The translations under genes were made by a program, and so were the position numbers. The notes below the pieces were generated by a model. It was given only the letters and a program-made list of their open reading frames with translations, was not told the origin of the DNA and ran no database searches. From assembly GCA_009667805.1 (NCBI GenBank), contig CM019066.1, positions 6,820,001 through 6,884,000 on the forward strand: a stretch of 64,000 nucleotides of DNA. Reading direction: 5' to 3'. Every line of letters starts with the position of its first letter. Within the stretch, counting starts at the first letter, position 1. This DNA comes from Leptobrachium leishanense (Eukaryota > Chordata > Amphibia > Anura > Megophryidae). Below, piece after piece: positions 1 to 11,154 of this stretch.

Positions 1-562
1 AATAAACCTGAAATGTGAAAAATACAATGGAATAAAAGAATAATGACAGTTTTATTTTGATGACCATTACATTTACCAAACACATAGCTTCAGGTTGTAT
101 TTTACAAATCCATTGCGAGGAAGAAGGACACGTTCTACTCCAGTACCATTACCTGGAACGGCGGTAAATAGATTTCAGATAATGAGCTAGATCAGGATCT
201 GCACTGGCTATTTTTCAGTACATTCTTGCATTGTGATTGTGTCCAAATAATTCACATGGAAAGGATTGCATGTTTCTTTTGTGACATCTTGTTCATTGTT
301 ATCATAGATATTTATTTTTCAAATAATCTTGAAAAGAGGTTTAAAAATAAATGAATCTATAGAGCGGTTATGTGCTGGCAGCAGTTATGTGCAGTTATTG
401 TTATTTAAAGACGGATTGTCAATAACAGGAAAAAAACAGAAAGATGCTGGCTGCGGGTACGGTCTCTTAGCACCGAGTACTTTATCAGTAAATTAGATCC
501 TGTCTTATTTTTAGTGCAGTTGATAAAATCCTTACCAATAAACTTGCAAGTTGTAACTCACT
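1..562. other. No gene seen; AT-rich sequence
   Basis: No recognisable gene, RNA or repeat end before the TTAA at 563. The sequence is AT-rich with stops in all frames at short intervals. Confidence 0.6.
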
Positions 563-611
563 TTAACTCCTTGATGACTGGCTATGCTGGTCACAACTGC
601 TGCCTTAACTA

Positions 612-1853
612 CAGTGCCGGATTTGCATTTCAGGAGCCTGTAGGCACAGAGTGGAAAAAGAAACATGCTAAAATGACTTTTAAAATTTTCACTTCAGAGA
701 GCTAAAAAAAAATAATAAAAAAAAATAAACAGTTTCTCTATGCATCAAATCAAAAGAAGGGGCAGAAGCTGCTGCCTTAGTTGAGTTAGTGCAACGACAT
801 TGTTTGTTTTATATCCAAAAGCATATATTGCCTCTGCCGTAGAACAGAGAATAAAAATACATTTTGCATTTACTTTTTTTTTTTTTTTTTAACACATTAC
901 ATGGTCATGTTTGGTATCATTGTAAAGACCAGACGCTGACCTTTCCAATGACACCGCACTTAGGCTGGGGTCAGACCAGCGCACTTTTAACGTGCGTTCT
1001 GGCGCACATAATTACGGCTGCACTAGCAGCAGATGACGGGCAATGACGGCCAATATACGATGTACGGCCGCACAAAAGTCCGGCCGTGCAACGCAAGTGG
1101 AATTTGAACGCATTTTTTTGAGAACGCTGAACCGCTAGTACTGACTTACTGAGTGCGCAGCTGCTGCATAGCGGCGTGTTTGCGTGATTAGGAGATGTCA
1201 GACGCTGCTAATGTCCAGCCTACATAACGTCCAGACGCAAAAAGTTTTATTGACGATCCGTACAAAATCACGCCCGAAAATGCGCGTAGTCTGATCGTTT
1301 TTGCGCATTCCGTGAAAAAATACGTCAATGCGTTCGGACGCACTTTTTCACGTTCGCGGGGAAAAATGCTTTCGTCTGACCCTAGCCTTAAACTTGTGCG
1401 TTGTACAATTCAGAGATGCAGGGTCCAAAGTCCCCCTGACTCTCCTCACTGCAATGCCACGGTCTAGGTTGTAGATTAAACAATGTGTTGCATCATCAGC
1501 TTCACATTTGCTGGCATTGTGGGAAATGGGAAGGTGAGTCAGTGCACCATAACTGGTCACTTTATAATTGCAAACTGAATGATAGTGCTGCGGTCGATAG
1601 AAGAATAAAAAAACATTATGTTGTTATTTTATTTTTACATCCATCTAACCTGGTTATATTTGGTATCACTGGAAAGGCCATAATCCAGCCTTTCCAATGA
1701 TACATCCCTCTAGCCCTTAGGGCTCCAGAGATACAGTGGTCTAAATGATTCTAAAAAAAATAAAGGATTTGTTTTTTTACAAAGCAAGGCTCCCGCTTGT
1801 GGCAGGTGCCTGTAGGCACATGCCTATTCTGCCTAGTTATAAATCCGGCCCTG
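612..1853 (+). mobile_element. MITE with CAGGGCCGGATTT-type ends, copy 1
   Basis: The left end reads CAGTGCCGGATTTG followed by GAGCCTGTAGGCACAG; the right end reads TAAATCCGGCCCTG preceded by GTGCCTGTAGGCACATG. The copy at 1955-2804 is the same element in reverse orientation, sharing the GATGATGCAATG-type interior and the TTTCCAATGAYACC blocks. A Harbinger-type MITE (963-1387) lies inside; without it this copy is about 815 bp. There is no clean target duplication, so the superfamily is not settled. hAT is possible. Confidence 0.6.
963..1387. mobile_element. Harbinger-type MITE (GGCTAGGGTCAGAC ends), copy A
   Basis: The ends are GGCTGGGGTCAGAC and GTCTGACCCTAGCC. TTA is duplicated at 960-962 and 1388-1390. 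A 3-bp TWA duplication with GG..CC ends is typical of PIF/Harbinger. The interior is CpG-rich and resembles, in reverse orientation, the copy at 3938-4364 (shared CGTGAAAAAATACG and TGCGTTCGGACGCAC-like blocks). It is non-coding. Confidence 0.8.
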
Positions 1854-1954
1854 ACCCTACCGGTTCCCTGCATCGGCTGCTGAATGTCCAATGTCAGGGC
1901 ATTTAGTTAGCTGATTTTACACAGTTTTAGCTCTTTCGACATTATGCCTACAGG

Positions 1955-2804
1955 CAGGGCTGGATAAATAACCAGGCAGAGTAGACATGTGCCTACAGGT
2001 GTCTGCCACAAGGGGGCACCTTGATCTTAAAAAAAACAAACTTTTTTTACAATTTACAATCATTTAGACCACTGTATCTCTTAAGTCCTGTGAACTAGAG
2101 GGACATATACAGTAAGGTGTTATTGGAAAGGCCAGAGTATAACCTTTCCAGTGATACCAATACAATCAGGTTAGATCTATATAAAAATAAAATAACAAAA
2201 TAATACCTTTCTCTTTTTTCTAACACAGCACTATTATTCATTTTACAATTATAAAGTGAACAGTGATGCTGCGCTAAATCACCTTCTCATTTCCCACACT
2301 GCCAGCAAGTGTGGAGCTGATGATGCAATGCATTGTTTCATCGACAACCTAGAAGACCATGGCAATGCATTGAGGAGAAATGGTTAAGTGAGGTATAGTG
2401 AGGTTGTATGGTTAAGTGAGGTGTCATTGGAAAGGTCAGAGTCTGGCCTTTAAAATGATACCAAACATGATCACGTAATGTGTAAAAACTGAAGAAAAAA
2501 AAGCAAATGCAAAATGTAATTTTTTCTCTATTCTACAGCAGAGGCGGTATATTCTTATACATATAAAACAAACAATGCCGCTGCACTAACTCAATTAAGG
2601 CAACAGACTCTTCCCCTTCCTTTGATATGAGCGCAGAAACATTTCAGTTTTTTAAAATGTATTTTTTAATTTAATTTTTTTTAGTTATCACCAAAATGAA
2701 AATTTAAAAAGTAATTTTGGAATGATTCTTTTTTTTGTTTTTTTGTTTGGAGGGTGCTCCACATTTCTGTGCCTACAGGCTCCTGAGATACAAATCTGGC
2801 CCTG
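1955..2804 (-). mobile_element. MITE with CAGGGCCGGATTT-type ends, copy 2 (inverted)
   Basis: It begins CAGGGCTGGATAAATA and ends CAAATCTGGCCCTG. It is inverted relative to 612-1853, with about 100 bp between the two. Together they form a large inverted repeat with arms of roughly 800 bp, which could fold back on itself. No open reading frame of note. Confidence 0.6.
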
Positions 2805-3692
2805 ATTACAGTAAGAACTACACTGGGGATATAATCCCAAATTTATGAATAATTAAAAGTAATTTTTCAAAAAACACTGGTTCCTGACAATGTTTTTTTT
2901 TGGAAAATCACTTGGTAGTGAAGGGGTTAAGTGTAATCCTAACCCTAAAACAGGCACAAACAGTAAACTAGTCCTAACCCTAATTTCTAACGTTAATATA
3001 ACCCTACCCCTAATCGCTATTTCTGTCTCTAAGCCTTACTGTAATTACTAACCCTAATTTCTAAAACTGACCCGAAATGCTCCATTTCTGGACATTATAA
3101 TAACGTCAGCTCCAAACTCAAACATTCAGTATATGCAATACAGGTATTAAAAACGTGAAGTGTGCTGACCAGACAGTGAAACATACCTGTTGAAAGGACA
3201 AGGTTAATGATTAGGGATGAGCTGTTCGGGTTCAGACGGTTCGGAGTTCGGCCCGAACTTTGACAGTTCGAAAGTTCGTGAATTTCAAACTTTTTGAAAA
3301 AAATTAATTTTGAATTTTTTTTATAGAAAATGCTTAAAAAAATACTAAAAAATCTAGAAATAAAGAGACTCTTTACTGCAGAATATTATAAGCAATGGTT
3401 TATTAGATATTGAATTAAAAACTAATGTATATGTGGAAAGATTCTCAACTCTAAATGACCTCTGTTCACAAACGGGCATAACACCAGGTGTTTTTAGTCT
3501 GGTAATCAATTTGATACATTGCACACTATACTGAGGTACTGAGGGGGTGGGGTGGTGTCTGCTTTTGATTGAGATTTGCGAATTAATTTCCCTCCTAAAA
3601 CTTCCTAATATGCTGCATTTAACTAGTGTTTGAAAAAAATTCAAAATAACATCTAAAGCAATGTTATTTTTCACCTCGGGATTAAACATTCA

Positions 3693-3848
3693 CAGGGTTA
3701 TTCAGAGAGTGGTGAAAAGCAGGAGAATAACTGGAGAAGTGAAAATTCTAGGTCAAAATATTCTCCCATTTAACTCACTTTCCAAATTGGCTATTTGGTC
3801 TAGATTGTTCTTTTCTCCTGCCAGTTCTCCTGGCTTTCACCTCTCTCT
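3693..3848. mobile_element. CAGGGTTATTC hairpin MITE, copy a (3' end lost)
   Basis: It begins CAGGGTTATTCAGAGAG and shows both hairpin halves around CCAAATTGGCTATTTGG, but the closing GAATAACCCTG is missing because the next copy begins at 3849. Confidence 0.7.
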
Positions 3849-4459
3849 CAGGGTTGTTCAGAGAAAGGTGAAAACCAGGAGAATGGCAGGAAAAGAGAAC
3901 AATCTGGACCAAATAGCCGATTTGGAAAGTGAGATAAGGCTAGGGTCAGACTAACACATTTTTCACAGCGACCGAAAGTGCGTCCGAACGCATCGCCGTA
4001 TTTTTTCACGGAATGTGCGAAAACGGTCATACGATGCGCATTTTTGTGCGTGATTTTTTTAAGGATCCAAACCAGGAAACTTTGGGTGTCTGGACGTTAT
4101 GTTGGCCGGACATGAGCAGCGTCTGACGTCTCCAAATCACGCACACACGCCGCTAGTGGACGCCGCGCACTCTGTACGTCCGTACTACTAGCGGTTCCAC
4201 GTTCTCGAATGAAATGCGTTCATTTTCCACTTGCGTTGCGCAGCCGGACTTTTGTGCGACCGTACTTCGTATATTGGCCGTCATTGCCCGTCATTTGCTG
4301 CTAGTGCGGCCGTGATTAAGTGCGCCTAAACACACATTAAAAATTCGCTAGTCTGACCCTAGCCTAAATGGGAGAATTTTTCTGGTTTGGCTATTTTGAC
4401 CTAGAATTTTCCATTCTCCAGTCATTCTCCTGCTCTTCACCGCTCTCTGAATAACCCTG
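3849..4459. mobile_element. CAGGGTTATTC hairpin MITE, copy b, split by a Harbinger-type MITE
   Basis: It opens with CAGGGTTGTTCAGAG and closes with CTCTGAATAACCCTG. The copy at 29852-30003 reads GAGATAAATGGGAG without interruption; here that site is split by the insertion at 3938-4364. Confidence 0.75.
3938..4364. mobile_element. Harbinger-type MITE, copy B
   Basis: The ends are GGCTAGGGTCAGAC and GTCTGACCCTAGCC, with TAA duplicated at 3935-3937 and 4365-4367. The empty site is visible in the hairpin MITE at 27808-30003 (GAGATAAATGGGAG), so the insertion is verified inside the window. Length is 427 bp, close to copy A (425 bp), in opposite orientation. Confidence 0.85.
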
Positions 4460-4460
4460 A

Positions 4461-4565
4461 CAGGGTTATTCAGAGAAAGGTGAAACTCAGGAGAATGACT
4501 GAAGAGAAAATTTTAGGTCAAAATAGAATTTTCCATTCTCCAGTCATTCTCCTGTTTTTCACTGC
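4461..4565. mobile_element. CAGGGTTATTC hairpin MITE, copy c (internally deleted)
   Basis: It begins CAGGGTTATTCAGAGAAAGG one base after copy b ends. The left half joins directly to the right half (CCATTCTCCAGTCATTCTCC), and the terminal GAATAACCCTG is absent. Confidence 0.6.
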
Positions 4566-5083
4566 CAAAAAATCTGTAAACTTTTGCTGCGTGTCCGAAA
4601 ATGTCTCCTCTTTTCATACAGACTGCCGCCCCAAGCAGTTGTTTATGGATAGATTAAAGGAAAAGCATTTACCGTCATTTGAAATGTCATTTTTTGTTTT
4701 TTACATATTTCTATACATCCTACAAGTCCGCCACTTCACGGGCAGGTTATGGGGACCTCCTAGGCATGATATTTGAAGGAATTTTTCGTTTTTATTTTTA
4801 ACCCTTCTTTCATGGAAAACTCAATGTCCCTTTAAAAACGTTTTTTAAACTTTTTGTCCTTGTTTCCTGTCCCCCAGGGCACTACCCGGACCCCCATACA
4901 CCTTTTATGGCAAATATCTAGCATATATGCCCTCTTGGAGGGCACTCTAAAAACCGAATTTTCAGCCCTATTGACTTGTATTGAGTTCGAGTTCGGGTTC
5001 GGGTTCGGATCCGAACATTTAGAAAGTTCGGGTTCGGCTCCGAACCAAACTCGGGGAGTGTTCGGCTCATCCCTATTAATGAT

Positions 5084-5774
5084 GCACTTAATGTTGCACA
5101 TCAAGGACAGTGTGACTTTCTCCTGTCCAATGTTTGCTTTATACTCACGATTTACACCTCAATAATGGGTTTTATTGGCCACAAACTGCCACAACTGCTA
5201 AAATTACAGTCAAATACATTTTAAAGTATCTGCTTGAGAAGATAAACATCTGCAATAAATTGTTTCTGTGTCAAAAAGCACCAATTTGCTTTAGAGAACC
5301 TGAGTTATTTACGGCTGAGCAGATCAGAGTGCTTAGCTAAACCATTTTCCCGTATGTTTTCCAAGACTGAGGCAAACCTAAAAAGAGAGCGAAGGAGATA
5401 CCCACAGCAATATACATTGATTTGTGCAGGTCTTTAGCGGCGGCGGGGAGGGGAATGGTATAACAAAATGAACTTCTTCACCACCAGGTGCTTATCCATA
5501 AAACCAAGATCAGGAACCTGTGGTTTTATGGAAAAGCATCTTCCATTAACCATCCAATATACATGTGCTGTATGGTGAATTTCACGGTATTGTGCAATAT
5601 TGTGACAGTTCGTCTATTCAGAGAGCTGTCGATTCACCAAATTGACAACTCAATATTGAATTCTCCACAGGGTTGGCAAACTGAAATCGCTGAAGTGCAC
5701 CAAACGAAAGTGCACCAAAATTTCCCTGAAATTGGTCCATCCTCTTCTAGCTCATCGACTGTAATGTTCAATGT
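5084..5774. other. No gene seen
   Basis: No recognisable gene. An 11-bp hairpin (CCATAAAACCA and its complement) lies at about 5497-5530. GTAATGTTCAATGT at 5761-5774 is repeated at 9198-9211. Confidence 0.5.
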
Positions 5775-6420
5775 ACATAGTACAGGAGGGGTGGGGTCGC
5801 GCCTATTCCCCGTTGGGGCGGCTGCAACCACCAAATGTATCCAGCCCAGCAACATGTATAAAACATAACAAGAAAAAAGGTGTCATCTGCGCTTATACAT
5901 ATTACACTGTGTGAAACAAAACACAATTAGAGGCTTTGGTTTATTTTAATGGCCATTAAGAGAGTAAGCTCACCTGCTGACGTCACGGCATCTCTAGTGA
6001 TGGTGAGTCCTATCCAATAAATGAAACCACAGGCTGCTATGTAGCGAACCATCACTGCTCACGCTGCTTTTCAGTCATGAGGTAGGCTGGTGGGCCTTTA
6101 TTTATGCCCCCTCAGAAACAAATCCACCTTGGGATCTATGTATGTTTGATTGTACCCAGGGGCGTCGTAACGTGGGGGCGGGGGATGCGGCCCGCACCAG
6201 GTGACATCCACCCTTAGGGGCGGGTGTCTCACCCTGTGCTGCGTGTTCACTCCCTGCGAGCGTCCGAAGCTATGCAGCTTCGGCGCTCGCCTGGGGGAAA
6301 CACGTCACCAGCCGAGTTCTCACGAGATCGCAGCGGGTCACGTGGCTCCCCCAGGAGAGCGCCCAAGCTCCATGCCACCGGACGCTCAGAGGGAGCAAAA
6401 CACACGGCGCAGGAGGTGAG

Positions 6421-8111
6421 CTGGGGCATTATCCATGAGCTGGGGGCATTATCCATGAGCTGGGGGCATTATCCATGAGCTAGGGCATATCCATGAGCTG
6501 GGGCAATATCCATGAGCTAGGGCATATCCATGAGCTGGGGCAATATCCATGAGCTGGGGCAATATCCATGAGCTCGGGCATATCCATGAGCTGGGGCAAT
6601 ATATCCATGAGCTGGGGCATATCCATGAGCTGGGGCATTATCCATGAGCTGGGGCATATCCATGAGCTGGGGCAATATCCATGAGCTGGGGCATATCCAT
6701 GAGCTGGGGCAATATCCATGAGCTGGGGCATTATCCATGAGCTGGGGCAGTATACATGAGCTGGGACAATATCCATGAGCTGGGGCATTATCCATGAGCT
6801 GGGGCATATCCATGAGCTGGGGAAAATCCATGAGCTGGGGCATTATCCATGAGCTGGGGCATTATCCATGAGCTGGGGCAGTATCCATGAGCTGGGGCAA
6901 TATCCATGAGCTGGGGCATATCCATGAGCTGAGGCAGTATATCCATGAGCTGGGGCAGTATATCCATGTGCTGGGGCAGTATCCATGTGCTGGGGCATAT
7001 CCATGAGCTGGGGCATTATCCATGAGCTGGGGCATATCCATGAGCTGGGGCAGCATATCCATGAGCTGGGGCATATCCATGAGCTGGGGCAATATCCATG
7101 AGCTGGGGCAATATCCATGAGCTCGGGCATATCCATGAGCTGGGGCAATATCCATGAGCTGGGGCATATCCATGAGCTGGGGCAATATCCATGAGCTGGG
7201 GCATATCCATGAGCTGGGGCAATATCCATGAGCTGGGGCAATATCCATGAGCTCGGGCATATCCATGAGCTGGGGCAATATATCCATGAGCTGGGGCAAA
7301 TCCATGAGCTGGGGCATTATCCATGAGCTGGGGCATTATCCATGAGCTGGGGCAGTATCCATGAGCTGGGGCAATATGCATGAGCTGGGGCATATCCATG
7401 AGCTGAGGCAGTATATCCATGAGCTGAGGCAGTATATCCATGAGCTGGGGCAGTATATCCATGTGCTGGGGCATATCCATGAGCTGGGGCATTATCCATG
7501 AGCTGGGGCATATCCATGAGCTGGGGCAGCATATCCATGAGCTGGGGCATTATCCATGAGCTGGGGCATTATCCATGAGCTGGGGCAGTATCCATGAGCT
7601 GGGGCATATCCATGAGCTGGGGCATTATCCATGAGCTGGGGCATATCCATGAGCTGGGGCAATATCAATGAGAGGAGCTGAGGCATATCCATGAGAGGAG
7701 CTGGGGCAAAATCCATGAGAGGAGCTGGGGCAGTATATCCATGAGAGGAGCTGGGGCAAAATCCATGAGAGGAGCTGGGGCAAAATCCATAAGAGGAGCT
7801 GGGGCAATATCCATGAGCTGGGGCATATCCATGAGCTGAGGCAGTATATCCATGAGAGGAGCTGGGTCAATATCCATGTGTGCTTGGGGCAGTATCCATG
7901 TGTGCTGAGGGCATATCCATGAGAGCTGGGGCATATCCATGAGAGCTGGGGCATATCCATGTGAGCTGGGGCAGTATCCATGTGTGCTGGGGGCAGTGTC
8001 CATGTGTGCTTGGGGCAGTATCCATGTGTGCTGGGGGCAATATCCATGCGTGAGCTGGTCTGGTGGCAATATATCCATGTGTGAGCTGGTCTGGGGCAAT
8101 ATATCCATGTG
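6421..8111 (+). repeat. 18- to 19-bp minisatellite array in hAT-like copy 1
   Basis: Tandem units are of the type ATCCATGAGCTGGGGCAT, with variants CAAT, CAGT and CAGTAT at the end of the unit. Towards the right the units lengthen by insertion of GAGAG (ATCCATGAGAGGAGCTGGGG) and become TCCATGTGTGCTGGGGGC. The open frames on the minus strand are products of the periodicity and are not genes. Confidence 0.9.
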
Positions 8112-8119
8112 GGAGCTGG

Positions 8120-8456
8120 TCTACCACAGGGTAGAGGAAGGGAGTATATTTAAAAGGAAACAAAGTAGCAAAACAAGAGGACATAGTCTTAGATTAGAGG
8201 GGCAAAGGTTTAAAAGTAACATCAGGAAGCATTATTTTACTGAGAGGGTGGTGGATACATGGAACAGTCTTCCAGTTGAAGTGGTAGAGGCCAAAACAGT
8301 AATTGAATTTAAGCAAGCATGGGATAGGCATAAGGCTATCCTAAACAAAAGATAAATCCAGATAAAGTATCCATGTAATTGGGCAGACTAGATGGGCCGA
8401 AAGGTTCTTATCTGCCGACATTTTTCTATGTTTCTATGTTTCTATGTTTCTATATA
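8120..8456 (+). pseudogene. CR1-like LINE 3' end with C-terminal part of the reverse transcriptase ORF
   Basis: A plus-strand frame from about 8123 to the stop at 8353-8355 encodes roughly 75 residues. It has the conserved C-terminal pattern of CR1/L2-type ORF2 proteins: SKTRGHSLRL, RKHYFTERVVDTWNSLP, then VVEAKTVIEFKQAWDRH. A short 3' UTR follows with GGGCAGACTAGATGGGCCGA and a terminal TTCTATG microsatellite (about 8423-8452), the usual CR1 tail. The polymerase core (YADD) is missing, so this is a severely 5'-truncated insertion. It lies inside the minisatellite array, with satellite units on both sides, so it arrived after the array formed. Confidence 0.8.
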
Positions 8457-8621
8457 TCCATATGTGAGCTGAGGCGCAATATATCCATATGTGAGCTGGG
8501 ACAATATATATCCATGGGTGAGCTGCTAGGGGCAATATATAATTGTGAACTGGGGCAATATATCCATATGTGAGCTGGGGGCAATATATATCCATGGGTG
8601 AGCTGCTGGGGGCAATATATA
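8457..8621 (+). repeat. Divergent right part of the minisatellite array
   Basis: Longer units such as TATATCCATATGTGAGCTGG and a variant with GGGTGAGCTGCT occur after the CR1 fragment. The same unit order recurs at 50200-50400 in the second element. Confidence 0.75.
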
Positions 8622-8808
8622 TCCATGTGTGCTTTCACTGCCTTCGAACAGGCACCATACTTGCTGGCAGTTGGCAAAAATTTGTGTGAGCATATGAGAG
8701 AGCTCCACAGCAATAAACCTCACAGTAATGTGCACTGTGTGTATGAGCATTCAGTGTTATATGGGAGCACTGATTTAGGAGTAAGAGTAGCTAAAAAAAA
8801 TCCGTAAA
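8622..8808 (+). other. Conserved unique tail of the hAT-like element with a short open frame
   Basis: A plus-strand frame of about 60 residues runs CAFTAFEQAPYLLAVGK, then LCEHMRELHSNKPHSNV, then YEHSVLYGSTDLGVRV. The copy at 50404-50590 has about 8 differences in 187 bases and keeps the frame open. I do not recognise the protein. It does not look like the hAT dimerisation domain. It may be a relic of an element ORF, a captured exon, or non-coding. Confidence 0.4.
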
Positions 8809-9211
8809 ACTCAGGGGGGGGGGATGACACCATAAGTTACTGCACCGGGTGACACCAACCCTAGTGACGCCACTGATTGTACCTCCAGCCAGGTCATCAT
8901 TGCAGCATGTTCTGTTCCGTGTCTTTGTTTTTTGATCCCAAGGTGGATTGGTTTCTGGGGGGCATAAATAAAAGTCCACCAGTCTAACGCATGACTGAAA
9001 AGCAGCGTGAGCAGTTATGGTTTGCTATACAGCAGCCTGTGGCTTCATTTTTGGATAGGACTCACCTTCACTAGAGGTGCCGTGACCTTGGCGGGTGAGC
9101 TTACTCTTATTGGCCATTAAAAGAAACCAAAGCCTCTAATTGTGTTTTGTTTCACACAGTGTAATAGGAATAAGCGCAGATGACTCCTTTTTTTCTTGTA
9201 ATGTTCAATGT

Positions 9212-10435
9212 GCTGGAACTTTAGGGACACATTCTGGAGCCCATATTCAAACAAAGCTAGTTTGCAATAAACACAATTCTTTTGCTTTACTCCAGGATAG
9301 ACCAAATCGACTTAGCTCATTCTTGGGCTCCTGCAAGTACTTTTGCAGATTGAATTAAGTCAATCATGCTGGTGAAAGAGTTAAGATTGAGAGTCATAAA
9401 CAAACAAGCAAAACAAAACCGATTAACTAATGAAGAGTGTGTTAGAAATCACTATCTACAATATTTTTAATTAAGCAAAAACAAAAGATAAATCACATAA
9501 CCAGTGACTTCAGTACAACATACAGTGGAAAGTTTTGCTGGGACCACGTGATTAACTCAGAGAGACATTTAGCTGACGCTGTGAAAACCAGTGTGTTTAT
9601 ACGATGTACCCTTTGCATTGCCAGGAGTGTGCCGCCAGGAGTGTGACACTGCGACATTAAATACACAGTTACAAGTAATGTTAGAAACGCAGACAAAAGT
9701 AGATTCAATTAAGGACGTGCAACAAGCGTATCAATCTATATACACATATAGTCGTATCGGGTGAATTGTACTCAGACAAATAAAAATCCCCAATCCGTAA
9801 TATCACAGCTCTGGCAGCTTTTATGTAATAAAGGGAATCGTTTCCCTGTCGTCATGCTATAAATAGGCTTAGAAATGGGGTTGGCAACCATCAAGATTCC
9901 AGCTGGTAATTTAATGTAACTCAAAGAGTCTCTCTTGCTGGACCTGTAGAAAAATATCGGATATGGTTATCTGTTGCAGGTGGCTTATCTTGGCTAGAAA
10001 ATGTGTTTAAGTCCATTAGCCATGCAGCCAGTGCTCCTGTAAAGGCTAAAAGACTGGGTATGTTACATGTCCTTGGAGCCCAAGAGGTCATTAAAAAAAA
10101 CAGGACGTCAGCTCAAACCAAAGCTCAATTGGCCCTGTCCAACACTTGACGTTAAGATATCAACAGGAACCGATATACAGCTCTGCTCCAGCCAATATCC
10201 TGACATTTGGAGTTGCTATTCTGAACTTGCCGTAAACTTTGCATGCGGTGTGCCTTCATACAGTATTTTGATGTCTTCTATAGGAGGCGTTAATGTACTC
10301 CGGGGTGTAGAAGAACAAACAATTCCAAGGTAGCTCATTCTTCTATTATGGAGCTGGTATTTCTCAAAGAAATATCAATTCCCAGAAAAAGGTGCCAAGT
10401 GATTTTGCTTTTGGAAAATCACTTAACACTGTAAA
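9212..10435. other. No gene seen
   Basis: AT-rich unique-looking sequence with no recognisable gene, RNA or repeat end. All open frames are under 90 codons. Confidence 0.5.
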
Positions 10436-10660
10436 TTGCTGTGGAGTGTTGCTGCACCTTCCTTTCCGGGATGTCATCCTTTTCATTCAGTACTGTCCAC
10501 CCTTTCTGGGCAATAGCGTCTGATTTGCATATGGAGCAGTTGTCCCTGTAATGGCACAATCAAGCTAAAACCTTGTGAGACCTGAGCGGGCCCCACCATA
10601 GAGCAGGCCAATAGTGCCGAGGCTCATCCTTAGGATCCTCACAAACCTTTCTTCCTCTCA
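10436..10660 (+). repeat. Fragment of the foldback repeat seen at 18729-19348
   Basis: Shares the order GTTGCTGCACC, GATTTGCATATGGAGCA, AAGCTAAAACCTTGTGAGAC, CTGAGCGGGCCCC, AGAGCAGGCCA and GGATCCTCACA with the complete copy. The left portion, including the hammerhead-like core, is absent. Confidence 0.65.
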
Positions 10661-11154
10661 CAGTAAATTAAATGCATCAAAAATTCCCATGCTCCCTCTC
10701 ATCCCATGGTACAGAGGGCGGCACCACGGGTTGCATCATGTCGCAGAGAGCAGAGTGAGACCTTCTATGCTTCCTCCACAGCGCCTGTGCAATTCCTCCT
10801 AACTTGAAAAGTTACTCCCCTGGAGTCAATCCAAACCTCCCAAGGGGAGGCTTACCCCTCAAGTTAAGAACCCCAACACTAGTTTCGAGCTCACACAGAG
10901 CTTGCGGCTGAGACACGTTGGGGTCCTATACCTGCGGCACAACGAAGCATTGATGCCGGTATCAGTTTGTCCTCTGTTTTATATATGAAACCAACTGCAA
11001 ATAACGTGGCTGGTGTGGAATAGGTAAGGTAAAACGGAGCCACTATGGAAAATTGCGTCCCTTTTTATCATCAAATGTGAAATAGGTCCCCATCCACGGT
11101 CACTCCCAAACTCCATCCCTTACCCCACACACATAACTACAGATATTGATTTAG

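Larger units (their letters stand above)
567..2926. mobile_element. piggyBac-like non-autonomous element, heavily interrupted
   Basis: TTAA lies on both sides (563-566 and 2927-2930). The left end begins CTCCTTGATGAC and the right end finishes with GGTAGTGAAGGGG. The element at 22209-24704 has matching ends (CTCCTTCAGTACC and GGTGATGGAGGGG) and a matching right subterminal part (CACTGSTTCCTGACA, then GGAAAATCACTTGG). TTAA duplication with C-rich ends is the piggyBac pattern. No transposase is visible. Two inverted MITE copies (612-1853 and 1955-2804) fill the interior. Confidence 0.65.
3212..5075. mobile_element. hAT-like non-autonomous element (TAGGGATGAGC ends)
   Basis: The ends TAGGGATGAGC and GCTCATCCCTA are exact inverted repeats. 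The flanks carry a perfect 8-bp duplication TTAATGAT (3204-3211 and 5076-5083), the hallmark of hAT insertion. Subterminal parts are rich in GTTCGG and TTCGGGTTCGG runs. A cluster of hairpin MITEs (3693-4565) and a Harbinger-type MITE lie inside. A stretch near 3345-3430 resembles the interior of the CAGGGTTATTC elements (TTTATTAGATATTGAATTAA). No transposase frame is present. Confidence 0.85.
6157..8875. mobile_element. hAT-like element carrying an 18-bp minisatellite, copy 1
   Basis: The ends are CAGGGGCGTCG and AGTGACGCCACTG; the sister element at 46359-50652 has CAGTGGCGTCGC and the same right end. A perfect 8-bp duplication ATTGTACC flanks it (6149-6156 and 8876-8883). The left subterminal part has a strong hairpin (6256-6290, GCGAGCG...CGCTCGC around TATGCA). 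Most of the interior is a minisatellite (6421-8111), followed by a CR1 LINE end, more satellite, and a 190-bp unique tail shared with copy 2. No transposase was recognised. Confidence 0.85.
5775..9197. mobile_element. Foldback repeat with arms of about 260 bp, split by a hAT-like element
   Basis: The left arm (about 5878-6140) and right arm (about 8930-9190) are inverted repeats. Shared blocks include GTCATCTGCGCTTA, AACACAATTAGAGGCTTTGG, TGGCCATTAA and CCACCTTGGGATC. The whole is bounded by the 14-bp direct repeat GTAATGTTCAATGT, which may be a target duplication. The arms do not reach the left boundary, so the class is unknown. A truncated relative lies at 24890-25117. The hAT-like element at 6157-8875 sits in the loop. 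Confidence 0.55.

Noticed and set aside
2938..3070. CCCTAA-rich stretch as an interstitial telomere repeat
   Set aside because: Only scattered CCTAACCCTAA words, no tandem hexamer run.
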